Of a stretch of 64,000 bases of DNA, positions 46,006 through 55,456 are shown in pieces (the stretch's first letter is position 1; each line of letters opens with the position of its first letter). The stretch comes from Candidatus Obscuribacterales bacterium. Its GTDB lineage: Bacteria; Cyanobacteriota; Vampirovibrionia; Obscuribacterales; Obscuribacteraceae. The DNA lies in contig JAHBVO010000002.1 of assembly GCA_019637435.1 (NCBI GenBank), forward strand, positions 969,519 to 1,033,518, written 5' to 3'. The position numbers and the translations under genes are program-made. The notes beneath the pieces were generated by a model. It ran no database searches. It had not been told where the DNA came from and saw nothing but the letters and a program-made list of their open reading frames with translations.

Positions 46006-46094
46006 GTGAAGCACAGGTGAAGACATCGTGAAATCGGCATGAAGCGAACGTGAAGTTGGCATGAAGCCAATGTGAAGTCTGCATGAAGTCGTTT
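46006..46094. repeat. Eight-copy 11-bp direct-repeat array, operator-like
   Basis: TGAA begins at 46007, 46018, 46029, 46040, 46051, 46062, 46073 and 46084, exactly every 11 bp, each within RTGAAR; the third copy is TGAAA. The last six also alternate GTGAAR and GCATGAAG as a 22-bp unit repeated three times. On the other strand this reads YTTCAY every 11 bp. One-turn-spaced direct repeats are the binding geometry of OmpR/PhoB-family regulators (for example Streptomyces PhoP 11-nt units). It lies 50 bp from the TPR gene start and about 230 bp from the surface-protein start. Confidence 0.75.
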
Positions 46095-46285
46095 CTCATC
46101 AACGCAAACCGTGGCGATCTAGAGTTATGACAAATAGGTTTCCATTAAGATAGTCTCTCCTTTTACAACGACCAGTTGCGTAGACAAGAATACTTGCTAA
46201 GCGGTACTCTACTGGCTGATCGTTCAGGCATTCAGCGATTGCAAGCCGGTGGGTAGGTGGAGTTACGATTTTAGTCGCCAATCTG

Positions 46286-46316
46286 CGCCGAGCAACTCGG
46301 CGAGTTGGTTCAGGAG
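46286..46316 (+). promoter_or_regulatory. Hairpin and ribosome site before the giant surface protein
   Basis: Perfect stem CGCCGAG (46286-46292) with CTCGGCG (46296-46302), loop CAA, followed nine bases later by AGGAG (46312-46316) and the GTG at 46322. The hairpin could modulate ribosome access or protect the leader. AGGAG spacing to GTG is five bases and decides this start. Confidence 0.45.
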
Positions 46317-46321
46317 CAGTT

Positions 46322-49300
46322 GTGCGCGTTGATCTGAATTGGGGAAAGTTAACAGCGTTGTCTCTTCTGCTGCCGGTTTTTTCGGCGGCACCAGCGTCGG
46401 CGCGTCGCGACGTTGACGAAAGCGTAAGTGCGGGACGTTCCGCACGTAACGAAGTGCGCATGCTTGAGAAAGCATTGAGCCACCAACTCCATCTATCTAC
46501 TCCTCAAGCTCTCGCGCCAGTAAACAGTCTCGCGTCAGCTGCTCATGCCCGTCAAAATCCTAATGCAATTGGCATCCCTCGCATCACCTTGAGCGGTGTG
46601 AATTTGTCTGACCGAGCTCAGCATCGCGCGGCAAATCGAATCATCGATAACTTCGCTGTCATACCTGGCAGAGCGCAGCTAGACCTCGACCTCACGTCTT
46701 CCCAGCGAAACATCACGCTTCCGTCAAAGCTGTTTCGCGATCAGGAATGGGTGACTATTGATGTTGGTGGTGCGTCGAAGACTTTTGCTGCGGGTCAAGT
46801 TGTCACCGCCGCAGAGTATGTGGCGATTGCTCAATCGATGAAAACCGGCTCGCAGAGCTTGAACCTGTCTGATGCTGGTATCGCAGCCAGTGGCGAATTC
46901 TCGCTCGATTTACTCAAACAGCCGCAAGCGTTTCGCGGGATAAGCGACCTTGTGATCCCAGAGAGCGTTATTGCAATTGATGATGTGTCCAAAGGAGCTC
47001 TGAGGATTTCCGGCGACCTTGTCAATCGTGGCGAAATTCTTGGCGTCAGTGATACCCGTGGCCGGCAAGGCCGAATCTTCGCGGACAACATTTTGAACAT
47101 GGCCGGTGCTGTGATCTCGATGGACTCGACGCTCCGAAACGGAGATATGACGGCAGCAGGATTCATTGCCGGTCTGGTTCAACTGGGAGAATTTTCCCGC
47201 GAAGGCACCAAGTTACTCTTGAATGCCAACAACATGATCGACAATTCCGGCACCATATTCAGTGCCGGAAACTTAACAATGAGTGCCGGCGAGCTTCACA
47301 ATAGCGGAGTAATCTTTACTGGCGACTCGATGTCAGTGGAAACGCAGAAGGTCGTTAACTCAGGAGTCGTGCAATCCATTGGAGCGGCAATGTCGCTCGT
47401 TGCCACTAACGCAGTTGAAACCTTTAGCGTCGTCAACAGTGGTGGAAGGATAGACGCTGGAAACGGTCATCTTTATATGTCTGCTGCGACACCAATAAGT
47501 GTCATTGGCGGTACGCTAAATGCCGAGCTCGTGCAGTTTAACTCTCCCAATTCTGCAGTCAATGTAGCAGTCGACAGCATAAACGGACTGGTCGACGTAA
47601 TTGCCTTTACCTCCGCAGTTCATGTTGCAACAGGAAATCTTTCGATCAGTAGCATTCATGTGCTGGACGACCCCATTTTTACAAACAGTTCGGGAAACAT
47701 TACCTTGCCCGCAAACGTGACTGCTTCAGGCGCGCCGGTGACGGCCGTTGCGGCAGGAAGTATCCTGGGCGCCTCAGGTGGAACGGTAATAAACACATCT
47801 TCGGATAACAACAACGGCGGTGACGTGATTTTGCTGGCCGGGGTGTCAAATACCACCAATAACGGTATTACTACCGTATCCGGTGCGAGTGGTTTGACCG
47901 GGTCAATTTCTGGTATCACCAGTATAAATTCCGCTTCGGGTGGAAACGGAACTGGTGGGACCGTCACGCTAGGCGCATACGGTGGCACAATTACGGTGAC
48001 CGGATCCATCACCGCCGACGGACGCCGGGGCGGGAAAGTTTCGATTTACAGTCCCGGCGATATCAGTCTGGGCGACGTCACCAGTATTGGAGCGCACGAC
48101 AGAGTCGACTACATAACTATTAGAACGGTCGATCCGTCGCTTGCGGGTGTGCTCAAATTCGACTCTACCGGTAAGCTCACACAGGGTGGTGTCGCTGGGG
48201 GCACTACATATGGAGGCGGCTCGATCGTTGCCGGCAATCTAGAGTCCGGTGCGCGAGGTGGCAACGGTTTCAATTCAGGCAATATCTTGATGCAGGCCGG
48301 TGGCAGTGTGACTACCGGATATCTTCGGGCTATGGGCGGCGGAGCCCCCGTCAAAGGCTGGGCCCTGCAAGGTTACGACTATGGCAGTGATGGTGGTCAT
48401 GGCGGCAACATCAGTGTTGTTTCTTTGAATGGCGGTTTGACTGTCAACGGCGATATAAACACTTCCGGCGGTGGCGGTGGTGGTGCTAATCACACTGCTG
48501 GAGGAACTGGCGGAGACGGTGGAAACATACTTCTGACAGCGATAGCCGATGTCGTAATAAACGGTCCTGTACTCGCGCCAGGTGGCGGCGGAGGTGGTGG
48601 TGTCGGAATCTCATCGACAGACACTGCAGGCGGTGGCGGTAGTCTTGGCAATGGTGGGGGACCCAACTCCGGTGGACTGTTCTATGCGCCTCCTCCCTAC
48701 GACGGGCCGGGAATGTTGGACAATGGGCTAAATCCACACAATCCAAATCATCCGCGGTTTCCATATGCAGGAATGGGCGGAACCAACACCGCTTACGATA
48801 TAGGGTGCTGTGGCAGCGGTTACGGTGGTGACGTCGGTAATTACGGCGAGAATGGCGATGAAGGGACGTTTGCTCCGCGCGGTTATTGGAACGACACGAC
48901 TCCCAAAAAAGGCGGTGCGCCCGGAATTGGTGGAAACATTACCATCACCGGACGTGACATAGATGTTACTAAAACAATTCAAACCGCTTTCGCCACCAAG
49001 GAGGATATCAACAAATCTCCGTACGCCGACTTCAGTATCTTCACGCATTCTCAGCGTGGTGGCGGGCAAATAAACCTCACCACATCCGGTGGCAACGTCG
49101 CGTCGACTGTGTACGCTGGAGCCTCTGATCTAGAGTCGAGCAATCCGGTCATTGCCGCGCAAATTCGAAACGGTTCCGTGACCCTTGCCGGCAGAATGCG
49201 AGGCGATCAGGTCAAGCTGAATGATCAGTCATTAGCGACCACGAGTGCTGCCGGGGAAATTGTGGGTGCCGGCGACGGTTCGATCACTATCACCGTTGGC

Positions 49301-52300
49301 GGTGCTCAGAAAACAGTTACGAACGGTGATCTGGTCACAGCCTCGGAGTGGATCGCTTTGATTCAGAAGGGAACGACCGGTGCGCAAAGCCTGCAGCTTG
49401 CTTCAGGCGGTGCCGCCAATTCTGGTTCATTCGGTATTGCCGCAGAGAACATCCCGGCAAGCGGTTTCTCGCAACTGGTTGTGCCGGCGAATGTTACAGC
49501 CAATCTTTCTGCGCCCTCACTGATCGCTGCGAACTCTGTAGTGAACGGTGTCGTAAACGTCGTCGGAAACTCTACGATTCAATCCAACAGTCTTTCGGTT
49601 GCCGGCAGTATCGTTGCGGCTGAAGCACTGACGATCAACAGTCCGCAGCTTAACCTGGCTAGTAACTCGCAAATAATTGCCGAGTTGCTGTCGATAGGCG
49701 GAAGCAGTTTTCTGAACATAAATCTCACTGCTGGCCCGGTGCCAGGCGTCGTAAATCTCTCAGGTGTATCGATTTCTCTTGGTGGAAACGATCAGGTGAT
49801 AAGTTTCGCCAATTCTTCCGGAAATACTTCGCAACTGAATTTCAATGCGGGTCAGACCACTATTGTAGGTTCCACCCTTACGAATTCTGCAGACAGCACC
49901 CTGCAGTTTAACGACGGTCCAGCCAAAGTAAGTCTTAGTGGAACTCATTTTACTAACAACGGGACGGTTAAGGCTTACAACTCTGTAGGAGATGGTGGTA
50001 GCCTTAGCGTTGAATCGTCTTCCTCAGCGTTCACGTTCGCCGGTGGCAATCTGTCAGTCACCGCAGAAGGTGGCGAGGGTAACGGAGGACACCTATCGAT
50101 TCTAGCTCCGTCTGCGGCGCTGACCATCAATGGTGGAACATTGGATGCCAGTGGAAGTGGCGGTTTTAGCTTTGAAGGTGGCTCCGTTGAGATTGCCGCG
50201 CGCGGACTAAATATAATCGGTTCGCCTCTTGTTTTAAAAGCGGATGGTGTCAACGGCGGATACGGTGGATTGGTTTCCGTCTCCACCACTGGGTCAGACT
50301 CTGACCTGATTGTAGACGGCGGAGCCAACCATCTGCAGGTATCCGCTCATGGCGGCTTAGGCTCCGGGTCTGGCGGTACAATTCGCCTCTCAGCCGGTCG
50401 CAATCTATTGGCTAATTCTGCTTCTGTCGACGTTTCAGTGAAGGGACCCTGGGGCTCGGGCGGAAGTCTCGATCTGGAAGCCGGCACCGCTGGTGATGGC
50501 TCTGTTTTGTACGTCGGTGACATCAGTGCAGACGGGAAGTTAATTGGAAATGGTGGGACTGTCCGAATCGCCTCCAATAGCTCGACGCCATTGGTGATTG
50601 GCAGCGCCACAGTGAATGGTGTTGCTGGCACTGTCTCAGCACAAGGCGCAGATGGCGGCTCCGTTACCTTTGAGAACGCTGGAACCGGTGGCATCAGAAT
50701 CGATGACCATAATTTTGTCTCGGTGCAGGCTTCTGGTCGTGGTGGCAAATTGCAGTTTGCTACTCCCAATGGAAATCTCGACCTCGCGGCTGGAGATTAT
50801 TCTGTTGGATCGGCGTACGGCTCGGGCGGAGAGATTCTGGTTGATGCTTCGACTCTCACTGTGACCGGAGCAGGAGGTGCGTCCCTGCAGGCGAACGGCG
50901 GCGCGGAGGCTGCCGGCGGTCTAGTGGATTTGTCGGTTAGAGATCAATCTCTATCCTTGTCCGCCGGTTCTTTGAGCGTCTTTGCGACCGGAGGAAGCTC
51001 GGCATCTTCTGGAGGTGACGGTGGAACCGTGCGAGTACATGCAGGTGGTGATTTGTCTATTGCCAGTGGTGCGGTCGACGCGGGAGCAAAAGGAAACGCC
51101 GGAAATGGCGGAGCATATGAGCTTTGGGCGGGCACATCGCCGTCGATGTCCGGCAAACTGCTGGTTGATGGAAATCTAGATGCTTCTGGCAAAGGAAATG
51201 GCGCCGGTGGTTCAGTGGCAATCGAGATTGATTCGCCGGAAGTTTTCACCGTGGGCGGTGTCGGTATCGTTAACGGTATCACTGGTTCCATCATCGCAAA
51301 TGGTGGCGGTATTGGGAGCGCTGGATCGGTTTCGATAGCGAATCGAGGGACCGATGCCCTATCAATCCTGGTAAATTCTGCAATCGACACGGGAGGAGGA
51401 AGTGCGAGTTTCGCTTCTCATGGCGACTTGAGTGTGGTTGTTCCAGGTAGCTTCAATGGTCAATTTACAGGTCTTGGAGACTCGGTCACCTTTGATAATC
51501 AACATGGCGACGCCATAATCGCCGGCATCGCTGCCCAAGATGGTGAAGTTCGGGTTACAGGTGATTCGGTTGCCATCAACGGAACCATCGCTGGTACTGG
51601 TTTTATGCAGGTGACTTCGAGAAGCGGTGTCGACGTCAATGCCGATATCTCGGTTGGCAATGCCAGCTTGCGAGCACTGGGTGGTTCGGTGCGCGTGAAT
51701 GAACACTTGACCGCTACTGGGAATGTCACGCTGGAAGCCACGGATTCGGTACGGTTTGATTCAGGCGGTTTCATCGACGCGTCTGGTATTTCGATTCTTA
51801 GCGGCGATGGTGGCATCATCTCAAGTACGTCGTCTTCGGTTGCGACCGCGTCACGCGTTGACCTGTTGAGCACCGCCGGTAATATCGGAGGCTTGACGCC
51901 GCTTATAGTCGATGTGTCTGGTAGTTTATCAATGTTCACTTCGGGAACAGGCTCCGTCAATGTGAAGGACGTGAGCACGGGGAAGGTAAGTCTTCTTGAT
52001 TCTTATGCCGGTGGCTCGTTCACGTTCTTAGCGAGCGGACCGCTTGATGTTAATGATATCTTGACCCTCGATGGCGACATCTCCGTTACAACGCTGGGCG
52101 GAAACTTCTATGTCATGCCTGGTTCTACCATCAGCACTGCCGGTGGCAGTGTGACCTTGCGCAGCGATGACCTTGCTGGCTCGTTCAAAATTGGCGCCAA
52201 CTCGAAAATCGTTGCATCGTCGACTGATGTTGGCGCGGGGAATGTGTTTATCGGGTACGGAGAGCAGGCTACTAAATTATCTAAACCGAAAAAGCGCTAC

Positions 52301-53470
52301 AAAAATATTGATATAACCTATGCAAATGGGGGCGGTATCTACCTCAGCAAAGGCGGTTTGCAGACTGCTAAACCGACCAGCAAATTCACTGCCGATGGTG
52401 GCAAGATTGTTTTTCAAAACGCATCGAAGCGCAAGAAGTCTGCGGTTTCGATTGGGGGAGGAGTTGAGATTTCGGCGAACGCCCCTTCGGCAACAGTTGC
52501 CAGCTCGTTTGCATCTATTGCCTCAATTCCAGAATCGAGACTGGTTGCCCACGCGACTAGTGTAAAAGCTACGGTCTCGTCGGAGGCATTGGACTCTCGT
52601 GCAAATGATCTCCTAAACTCGCATGACGTAACATTCGATTCCAATCATGTGTCCATTGCTTCACCGGTTTTGCCTACTGATGCATACGGAGGCGGGCCAG
52701 TTAAGCAAGCCGATACTACAAACATTAGTTCGATTGATTTACTTGAGACGAGCGATCTGCGCATAAACCTGATTTCGACCAGCGATTTCCACGCCGATAC
52801 CAGTGGTGGTGTCAGTCAGCCTTTCAACTCAGCGTCAACGTTCCTCCACGACCGTGATGTGACCGAAGTCCCTATGGAAATTGGCTTGTGGTCTCATGAC
52901 CAGCTTGTCCCTGAGCTGGCAAATTCAGCGGCTGTTTCAACTTTCAGTCTGAATCAGCTGCGGCTAAATCGCGGCGCCGTGGTTTTTGCTCCAGCGCAGG
53001 ATACCGATGTGAAATTGCCGGGGATGAGCTTGAAACTTGCTCGCAACTCGGTTGCGCTGGTTGTGGCAACCGGTGATGCTGTTTCAATCTATGACTTCGA
53101 TGACAGGCGTAAGGGTTCTGTTGTGATTGAGACACCAGGTGAGCGCATTGCGCTCTCTCCTGGTCAGCACGTCACAATCGCCTCTGGTTCCGATGACTTT
53201 GCGAACCTCAATCCATTGGAGGCGATACCCCATCGAGCGTTATCTGTTTCGAGAACCAGAACAGGAAAGTCAATGTTCTCTTCGGAATTTTCAGTTGTTG
53301 CCGCGATGCAGGGTTTGAAGCCGATCGCTGGAGTTTTGAGTTCGAAAAACAATCGCAGCCGGCAAATTGCCTCGAACCTCATGAAGACGGCAGCGGTGAT
53401 TCTTCAATTGCGCCCGGCAGACGACTTCCAAGTCCATGCGAAGCCACAGTTGGCGGCGTGGCAGCGCTGA
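46322..53470 (+). CDS. Giant glycine/asparagine-rich secreted surface protein
   Basis: 2382 residues from GTG 46322. A short signal peptide (LTALSLLLPVFSAAPASA) ends about residue 28. Most of the protein is short beta-strand, Gly/Ser/Asn/Thr repeats typical of right-handed beta-helix adhesins of filamentous-haemagglutinin type, with PGRS-like glycine runs at about 715-800. Two homologous modules occur at about 142-220 and 985-1060 (IDVGGASKTFAAGQVVTAA; ITVGGAQKTVTNGDLVTAS). Residues about 2215-2290 resemble a FecR-type domain (LKLARNSVALVVATGDAVSI ... IALSPGQHVTIAS). No LPXTG, autotransporter barrel or other anchor is visible. Adhesion or matrix role is inferred; the secretion route is unknown. 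Confidence 0.85.
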   Translation: MRVDLNWGKLTALSLLLPVFSAAPASARRDVDESVSAGRSARNEVRMLEKALSHQLHLSTPQALAPVNSLASAAHARQNPNAIGIPRITLSGVNLSDRAQHRAANRIIDNFAVIPGRAQLDLDLTSSQRNITLPSKLFRDQEWVTIDVGGASKTFAAGQVVTAAEYVAIAQSMKTGSQSLNLSDAGIAASGEFSLDLLKQPQAFRGISDLVIPESVIAIDDVSKGALRISGDLVNRGEILGVSDTRGRQGRIFADNILNMAGAVISMDSTLRNGDMTAAGFIAGLVQLGEFSREGTKLLLNANNMIDNSGTIFSAGNLTMSAGELHNSGVIFTGDSMSVETQKVVNSGVVQSIGAAMSLVATNAVETFSVVNSGGRIDAGNGHLYMSAATPISVIGGTLNAELVQFNSPNSAVNVAVDSINGLVDVIAFTSAVHVATGNLSISSIHVLDDPIFTNSSGNITLPANVTASGAPVTAVAAGSILGASGGTVINTSSDNNNGGDVILLAGVSNTTNNGITTVSGASGLTGSISGITSINSASGGNGTGGTVTLGAYGGTITVTGSITADGRRGGKVSIYSPGDISLGDVTSIGAHDRVDYITIRTVDPSLAGVLKFDSTGKLTQGGVAGGTTYGGGSIVAGNLESGARGGNGFNSGNILMQAGGSVTTGYLRAMGGGAPVKGWALQGYDYGSDGGHGGNISVVSLNGGLTVNGDINTSGGGGGGANHTAGGTGGDGGNILLTAIADVVINGPVLAPGGGGGGGVGISSTDTAGGGGSLGNGGGPNSGGLFYAPPPYDGPGMLDNGLNPHNPNHPRFPYAGMGGTNTAYDIGCCGSGYGGDVGNYGENGDEGTFAPRGYWNDTTPKKGGAPGIGGNITITGRDIDVTKTIQTAFATKEDINKSPYADFSIFTHSQRGGGQINLTTSGGNVASTVYAGASDLESSNPVIAAQIRNGSVTLAGRMRGDQVKLNDQSLATTSAAGEIVGAGDGSITITVGGAQKTVTNGDLVTASEWIALIQKGTTGAQSLQLASGGAANSGSFGIAAENIPASGFSQLVVPANVTANLSAPSLIAANSVVNGVVNVVGNSTIQSNSLSVAGSIVAAEALTINSPQLNLASNSQIIAELLSIGGSSFLNINLTAGPVPGVVNLSGVSISLGGNDQVISFANSSGNTSQLNFNAGQTTIVGSTLTNSADSTLQFNDGPAKVSLSGTHFTNNGTVKAYNSVGDGGSLSVESSSSAFTFAGGNLSVTAEGGEGNGGHLSILAPSAALTINGGTLDASGSGGFSFEGGSVEIAARGLNIIGSPLVLKADGVNGGYGGLVSVSTTGSDSDLIVDGGANHLQVSAHGGLGSGSGGTIRLSAGRNLLANSASVDVSVKGPWGSGGSLDLEAGTAGDGSVLYVGDISADGKLIGNGGTVRIASNSSTPLVIGSATVNGVAGTVSAQGADGGSVTFENAGTGGIRIDDHNFVSVQASGRGGKLQFATPNGNLDLAAGDYSVGSAYGSGGEILVDASTLTVTGAGGASLQANGGAEAAGGLVDLSVRDQSLSLSAGSLSVFATGGSSASSGGDGGTVRVHAGGDLSIASGAVDAGAKGNAGNGGAYELWAGTSPSMSGKLLVDGNLDASGKGNGAGGSVAIEIDSPEVFTVGGVGIVNGITGSIIANGGGIGSAGSVSIANRGTDALSILVNSAIDTGGGSASFASHGDLSVVVPGSFNGQFTGLGDSVTFDNQHGDAIIAGIAAQDGEVRVTGDSVAINGTIAGTGFMQVTSRSGVDVNADISVGNASLRALGGSVRVNEHLTATGNVTLEATDSVRFDSGGFIDASGISILSGDGGIISSTSSSVATASRVDLLSTAGNIGGLTPLIVDVSGSLSMFTSGTGSVNVKDVSTGKVSLLDSYAGGSFTFLASGPLDVNDILTLDGDISVTTLGGNFYVMPGSTISTAGGSVTLRSDDLAGSFKIGANSKIVASSTDVGAGNVFIGYGEQATKLSKPKKRYKNIDITYANGGGIYLSKGGLQTAKPTSKFTADGGKIVFQNASKRKKSAVSIGGGVEISANAPSATVASSFASIASIPESRLVAHATSVKATVSSEALDSRANDLLNSHDVTFDSNHVSIASPVLPTDAYGGGPVKQADTTNISSIDLLETSDLRINLISTSDFHADTSGGVSQPFNSASTFLHDRDVTEVPMEIGLWSHDQLVPELANSAAVSTFSLNQLRLNRGAVVFAPAQDTDVKLPGMSLKLARNSVALVVATGDAVSIYDFDDRRKGSVVIETPGERIALSPGQHVTIASGSDDFANLNPLEAIPHRALSVSRTRTGKSMFSSEFSVVAAMQGLKPIAGVLSSKNNRSRQIASNLMKTAAVILQLRPADDFQVHAKPQLAAWQR
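46748..46970 (+). repeat. Internal module copy 1 of the surface protein
   Basis: Encodes VTIDVGGASKTFAAGQVVT through SDLVIPESV. It is similar at protein level to 49275-49500: xITVGGAxKT, GxxVTAxEYxAxxQ, TGxQSLxL, SGxF, FxxxxxLVxPxxV. Confidence 0.6.
49275..49500 (+). repeat. Internal module copy 2 of the surface protein
   Basis: Encodes ITITVGGAQKTVTNGDLVT through FSQLVVPANV, paired with 46748-46970. DNA identity is low, so the duplication is old. Confidence 0.6.
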
Positions 53471-53610
53471 GCGCGTCAGTGTTTGCACGGGACCGGCATG
53501 GGGCGCTGCTGGCGAATTTTATTGGAACGGGTTTGGATGCTCTGTCTGTTGCAGCTAAACAGCCTGACGGTGATAAACTGAATTAATCGACAGCGTCGCG
53601 AATAGCACGG

Positions 53611-55317
53611 ATGAGTTTAGAATCTCTGACATTGATCTTGGTTGGAATGGCAGTAGGTGGGTCTTTGACATCTGCGTGCGTCCAACTTGCCTCTCGCAAA
53701 TCAAAAACTCCGAGGTCGACGGATAGTGGGCAATCTGAATCCTTGTTAGGCTCAGCTAGCGTGAGTTCCAGACCTGCCGAAACCTCGGAGTCTTCAATGG
53801 TTTCACTCTTGTATGAGGATTTAGGGCTCGCTGGTCAGTTGGAACTTGCCGAGTTGCAAGAAAAGTATCTCGAGGACTTATTGGCGGGGAGAGTTTCACC
53901 GCCTCAGCCGCCAAAGAGACGAAAGCGGAAGCGATCATCAGGTCCGGCAATTTCTTTCGACCGGGAGTCTGTGCAAGCTAGGCTGGAGGCGAAGAGGCTC
54001 GAGATCTCGGGTCTCCGTGAACAGCTCGATTCTGTAAATTCTCGAATTCACACGGCTGAGCTGGAGCGAGAAAAGGATCTGGAAAAAATTCGACTTAAAA
54101 GGGCGACTGAGTTACGAGATGCAATATCGGCTTCCGGAGATGCACCTTCGATTTCTGAGACTGGCAAGGAGCAAAATGCCAGCGAAATCCTTGATGAAAT
54201 CAAACAGCGGATGAGTGAACAGGCTCGGGAAGCGCGTCTTAGAAGGCACCTCGAGGTTTCTGAAATCCAGGCTAGATATCGAGCTGAGCGTGAGATCAGG
54301 GTTCTTGCAGCGAGAAGTCAGGTCTTTCGCGAATTCGAATCTCAGAAAAGGCGGATGGCAAAAATTCACTCGCTTGCGGATTCTTTGGTGGGTACTCGCA
54401 ATAAAGTTTTATCTCCAATCTCAAGCGTAGCAAAGCGTTTTCAAAAGTTTAGCTACGAATTGGATCCAAAGATTGAAACCGCGCATGAGCGTCTTTCTGA
54501 AAAACTGAATAGCGCAAACGTGGCGTTTCGTGAATCACAATCACTTGAAGAGGTGTTGGAGGAGCGCCTCAAACGGTTTCATACAGAATTAGAGAAGTGG
54601 ATGCAACGAGCTGAATATGACGTCAAGGAACGAGCAGTAGATGAACTTTCTGCCTGGTCGACGGCGGCACTGGACGGTGCAGAGCTTGACTCTATCGATA
54701 GAGAGCACGCTATTAAAGTTCGTGATTCGATCAAGATTCAGATCAGTGATACGGAACTTGAACTTCGACGGCTCAAGTTGCGCAACCTCTTCACCGAAGA
54801 CTATTTGTCGAGAGCAGAAGCCATTGTTGCACGCATTACAGTCATAAAGGAGCTGCTAGAAATTCTTCCTGGGAGCAAAGTCGAGAAGGAGAATCGCTTA
54901 GATTTTGTTAGAATCGCCGATGCGATCTCTGAACTTTTGCAGTCGAGTAGTCCTGAGGAGACCGAGCCCACGACGACGCTTGTTAGTAATTTAGATAAGC
55001 TCGAAGAGAGAGTTTTACGCCAGTACATCCGGTTGGCCAAGAATGAAACACCGCTATCGCCAGAGGAGCTTTCTTCCTTGAAACAGGCGAGTGAAGGGAC
55101 TCTCAATCGGTTTGCGTTGCTTAAGTCTAATGAGCAAGAGCAGAAGGACGCTTGGGAAAGCGTCTATCGAAAATTTGAGGCTGATGGAAAAGAATTTGCT
55201 GGTAAAGTCGCGCAAACTCGACTTGCTCAGAGCGAGAGAGTGATTAAAACAATTGACCTTGCAACCGATGCGGTGGTCGTGCTGATAAATTGTGCATCTA
55301 TATCTGTGGAATCTTAA
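53611..55317 (+). CDS. Membrane-anchored long coiled-coil protein
   Basis: 568 residues. A hydrophobic N-terminal segment (SLESLTLILVGMAVGGSLTSACV, 2-24) probably anchors it. After a Ser-rich and basic linker (KRRKRKRSSGP near 108), residues about 125-400 are heptad-rich, highly charged helix (RLEAKRLEISGLREQLDSVN, ELEREKDLEKIRLKRATELR, AERE.RVLAARSQVFREFES in pattern), with further helices to the end. No recognised family; length and shape suggest a structural or tethering protein. It starts 140 bp after the giant surface-protein gene on the same strand. Start choice is weak: only ACGG precedes the ATG. Confidence 0.72.
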   Translation: MSLESLTLILVGMAVGGSLTSACVQLASRKSKTPRSTDSGQSESLLGSASVSSRPAETSESSMVSLLYEDLGLAGQLELAELQEKYLEDLLAGRVSPPQPPKRRKRKRSSGPAISFDRESVQARLEAKRLEISGLREQLDSVNSRIHTAELEREKDLEKIRLKRATELRDAISASGDAPSISETGKEQNASEILDEIKQRMSEQAREARLRRHLEVSEIQARYRAEREIRVLAARSQVFREFESQKRRMAKIHSLADSLVGTRNKVLSPISSVAKRFQKFSYELDPKIETAHERLSEKLNSANVAFRESQSLEEVLEERLKRFHTELEKWMQRAEYDVKERAVDELSAWSTAALDGAELDSIDREHAIKVRDSIKIQISDTELELRRLKLRNLFTEDYLSRAEAIVARITVIKELLEILPGSKVEKENRLDFVRIADAISELLQSSSPEETEPTTTLVSNLDKLEERVLRQYIRLAKNETPLSPEELSSLKQASEGTLNRFALLKSNEQEQKDAWESVYRKFEADGKEFAGKVAQTRLAQSERVIKTIDLATDAVVVLINCASISVES

Positions 55318-55327
55318 AGCCAGAAGA

Positions 55328-55345
55328 GAGAGGCATACACCTCTC
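55328..55345 (+). terminator. Hairpin after the coiled-coil gene
   Basis: GAGAGG (55328-55333) pairs with CCTCTC (55340-55345) 11 bp after the stop. There is no T-run, so termination is only possible. Confidence 0.3.
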
Positions 55346-55456
55346 CCTCCCAGCGCCGGAAAACTTAGTTAGAATGTAGTTCTTTGTCTATATCAGTCAC
55401 ACTTTCTAGTTAGATTTGGTTTCTGAATAAACCAGTTACTTCGCTTCTGAAAAAAT

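Noticed and set aside
46006..46094. CRISPR array
   Set aside because: The repeat unit is only 5-6 bp with 5-bp gaps, far too short for repeats and spacers, and no cas genes are present.
50944..51390. Antisense Pro/Ser/Thr-rich frames within the giant surface gene
   Set aside because: Shadow frames of Gly/Ser/Asn repeats.
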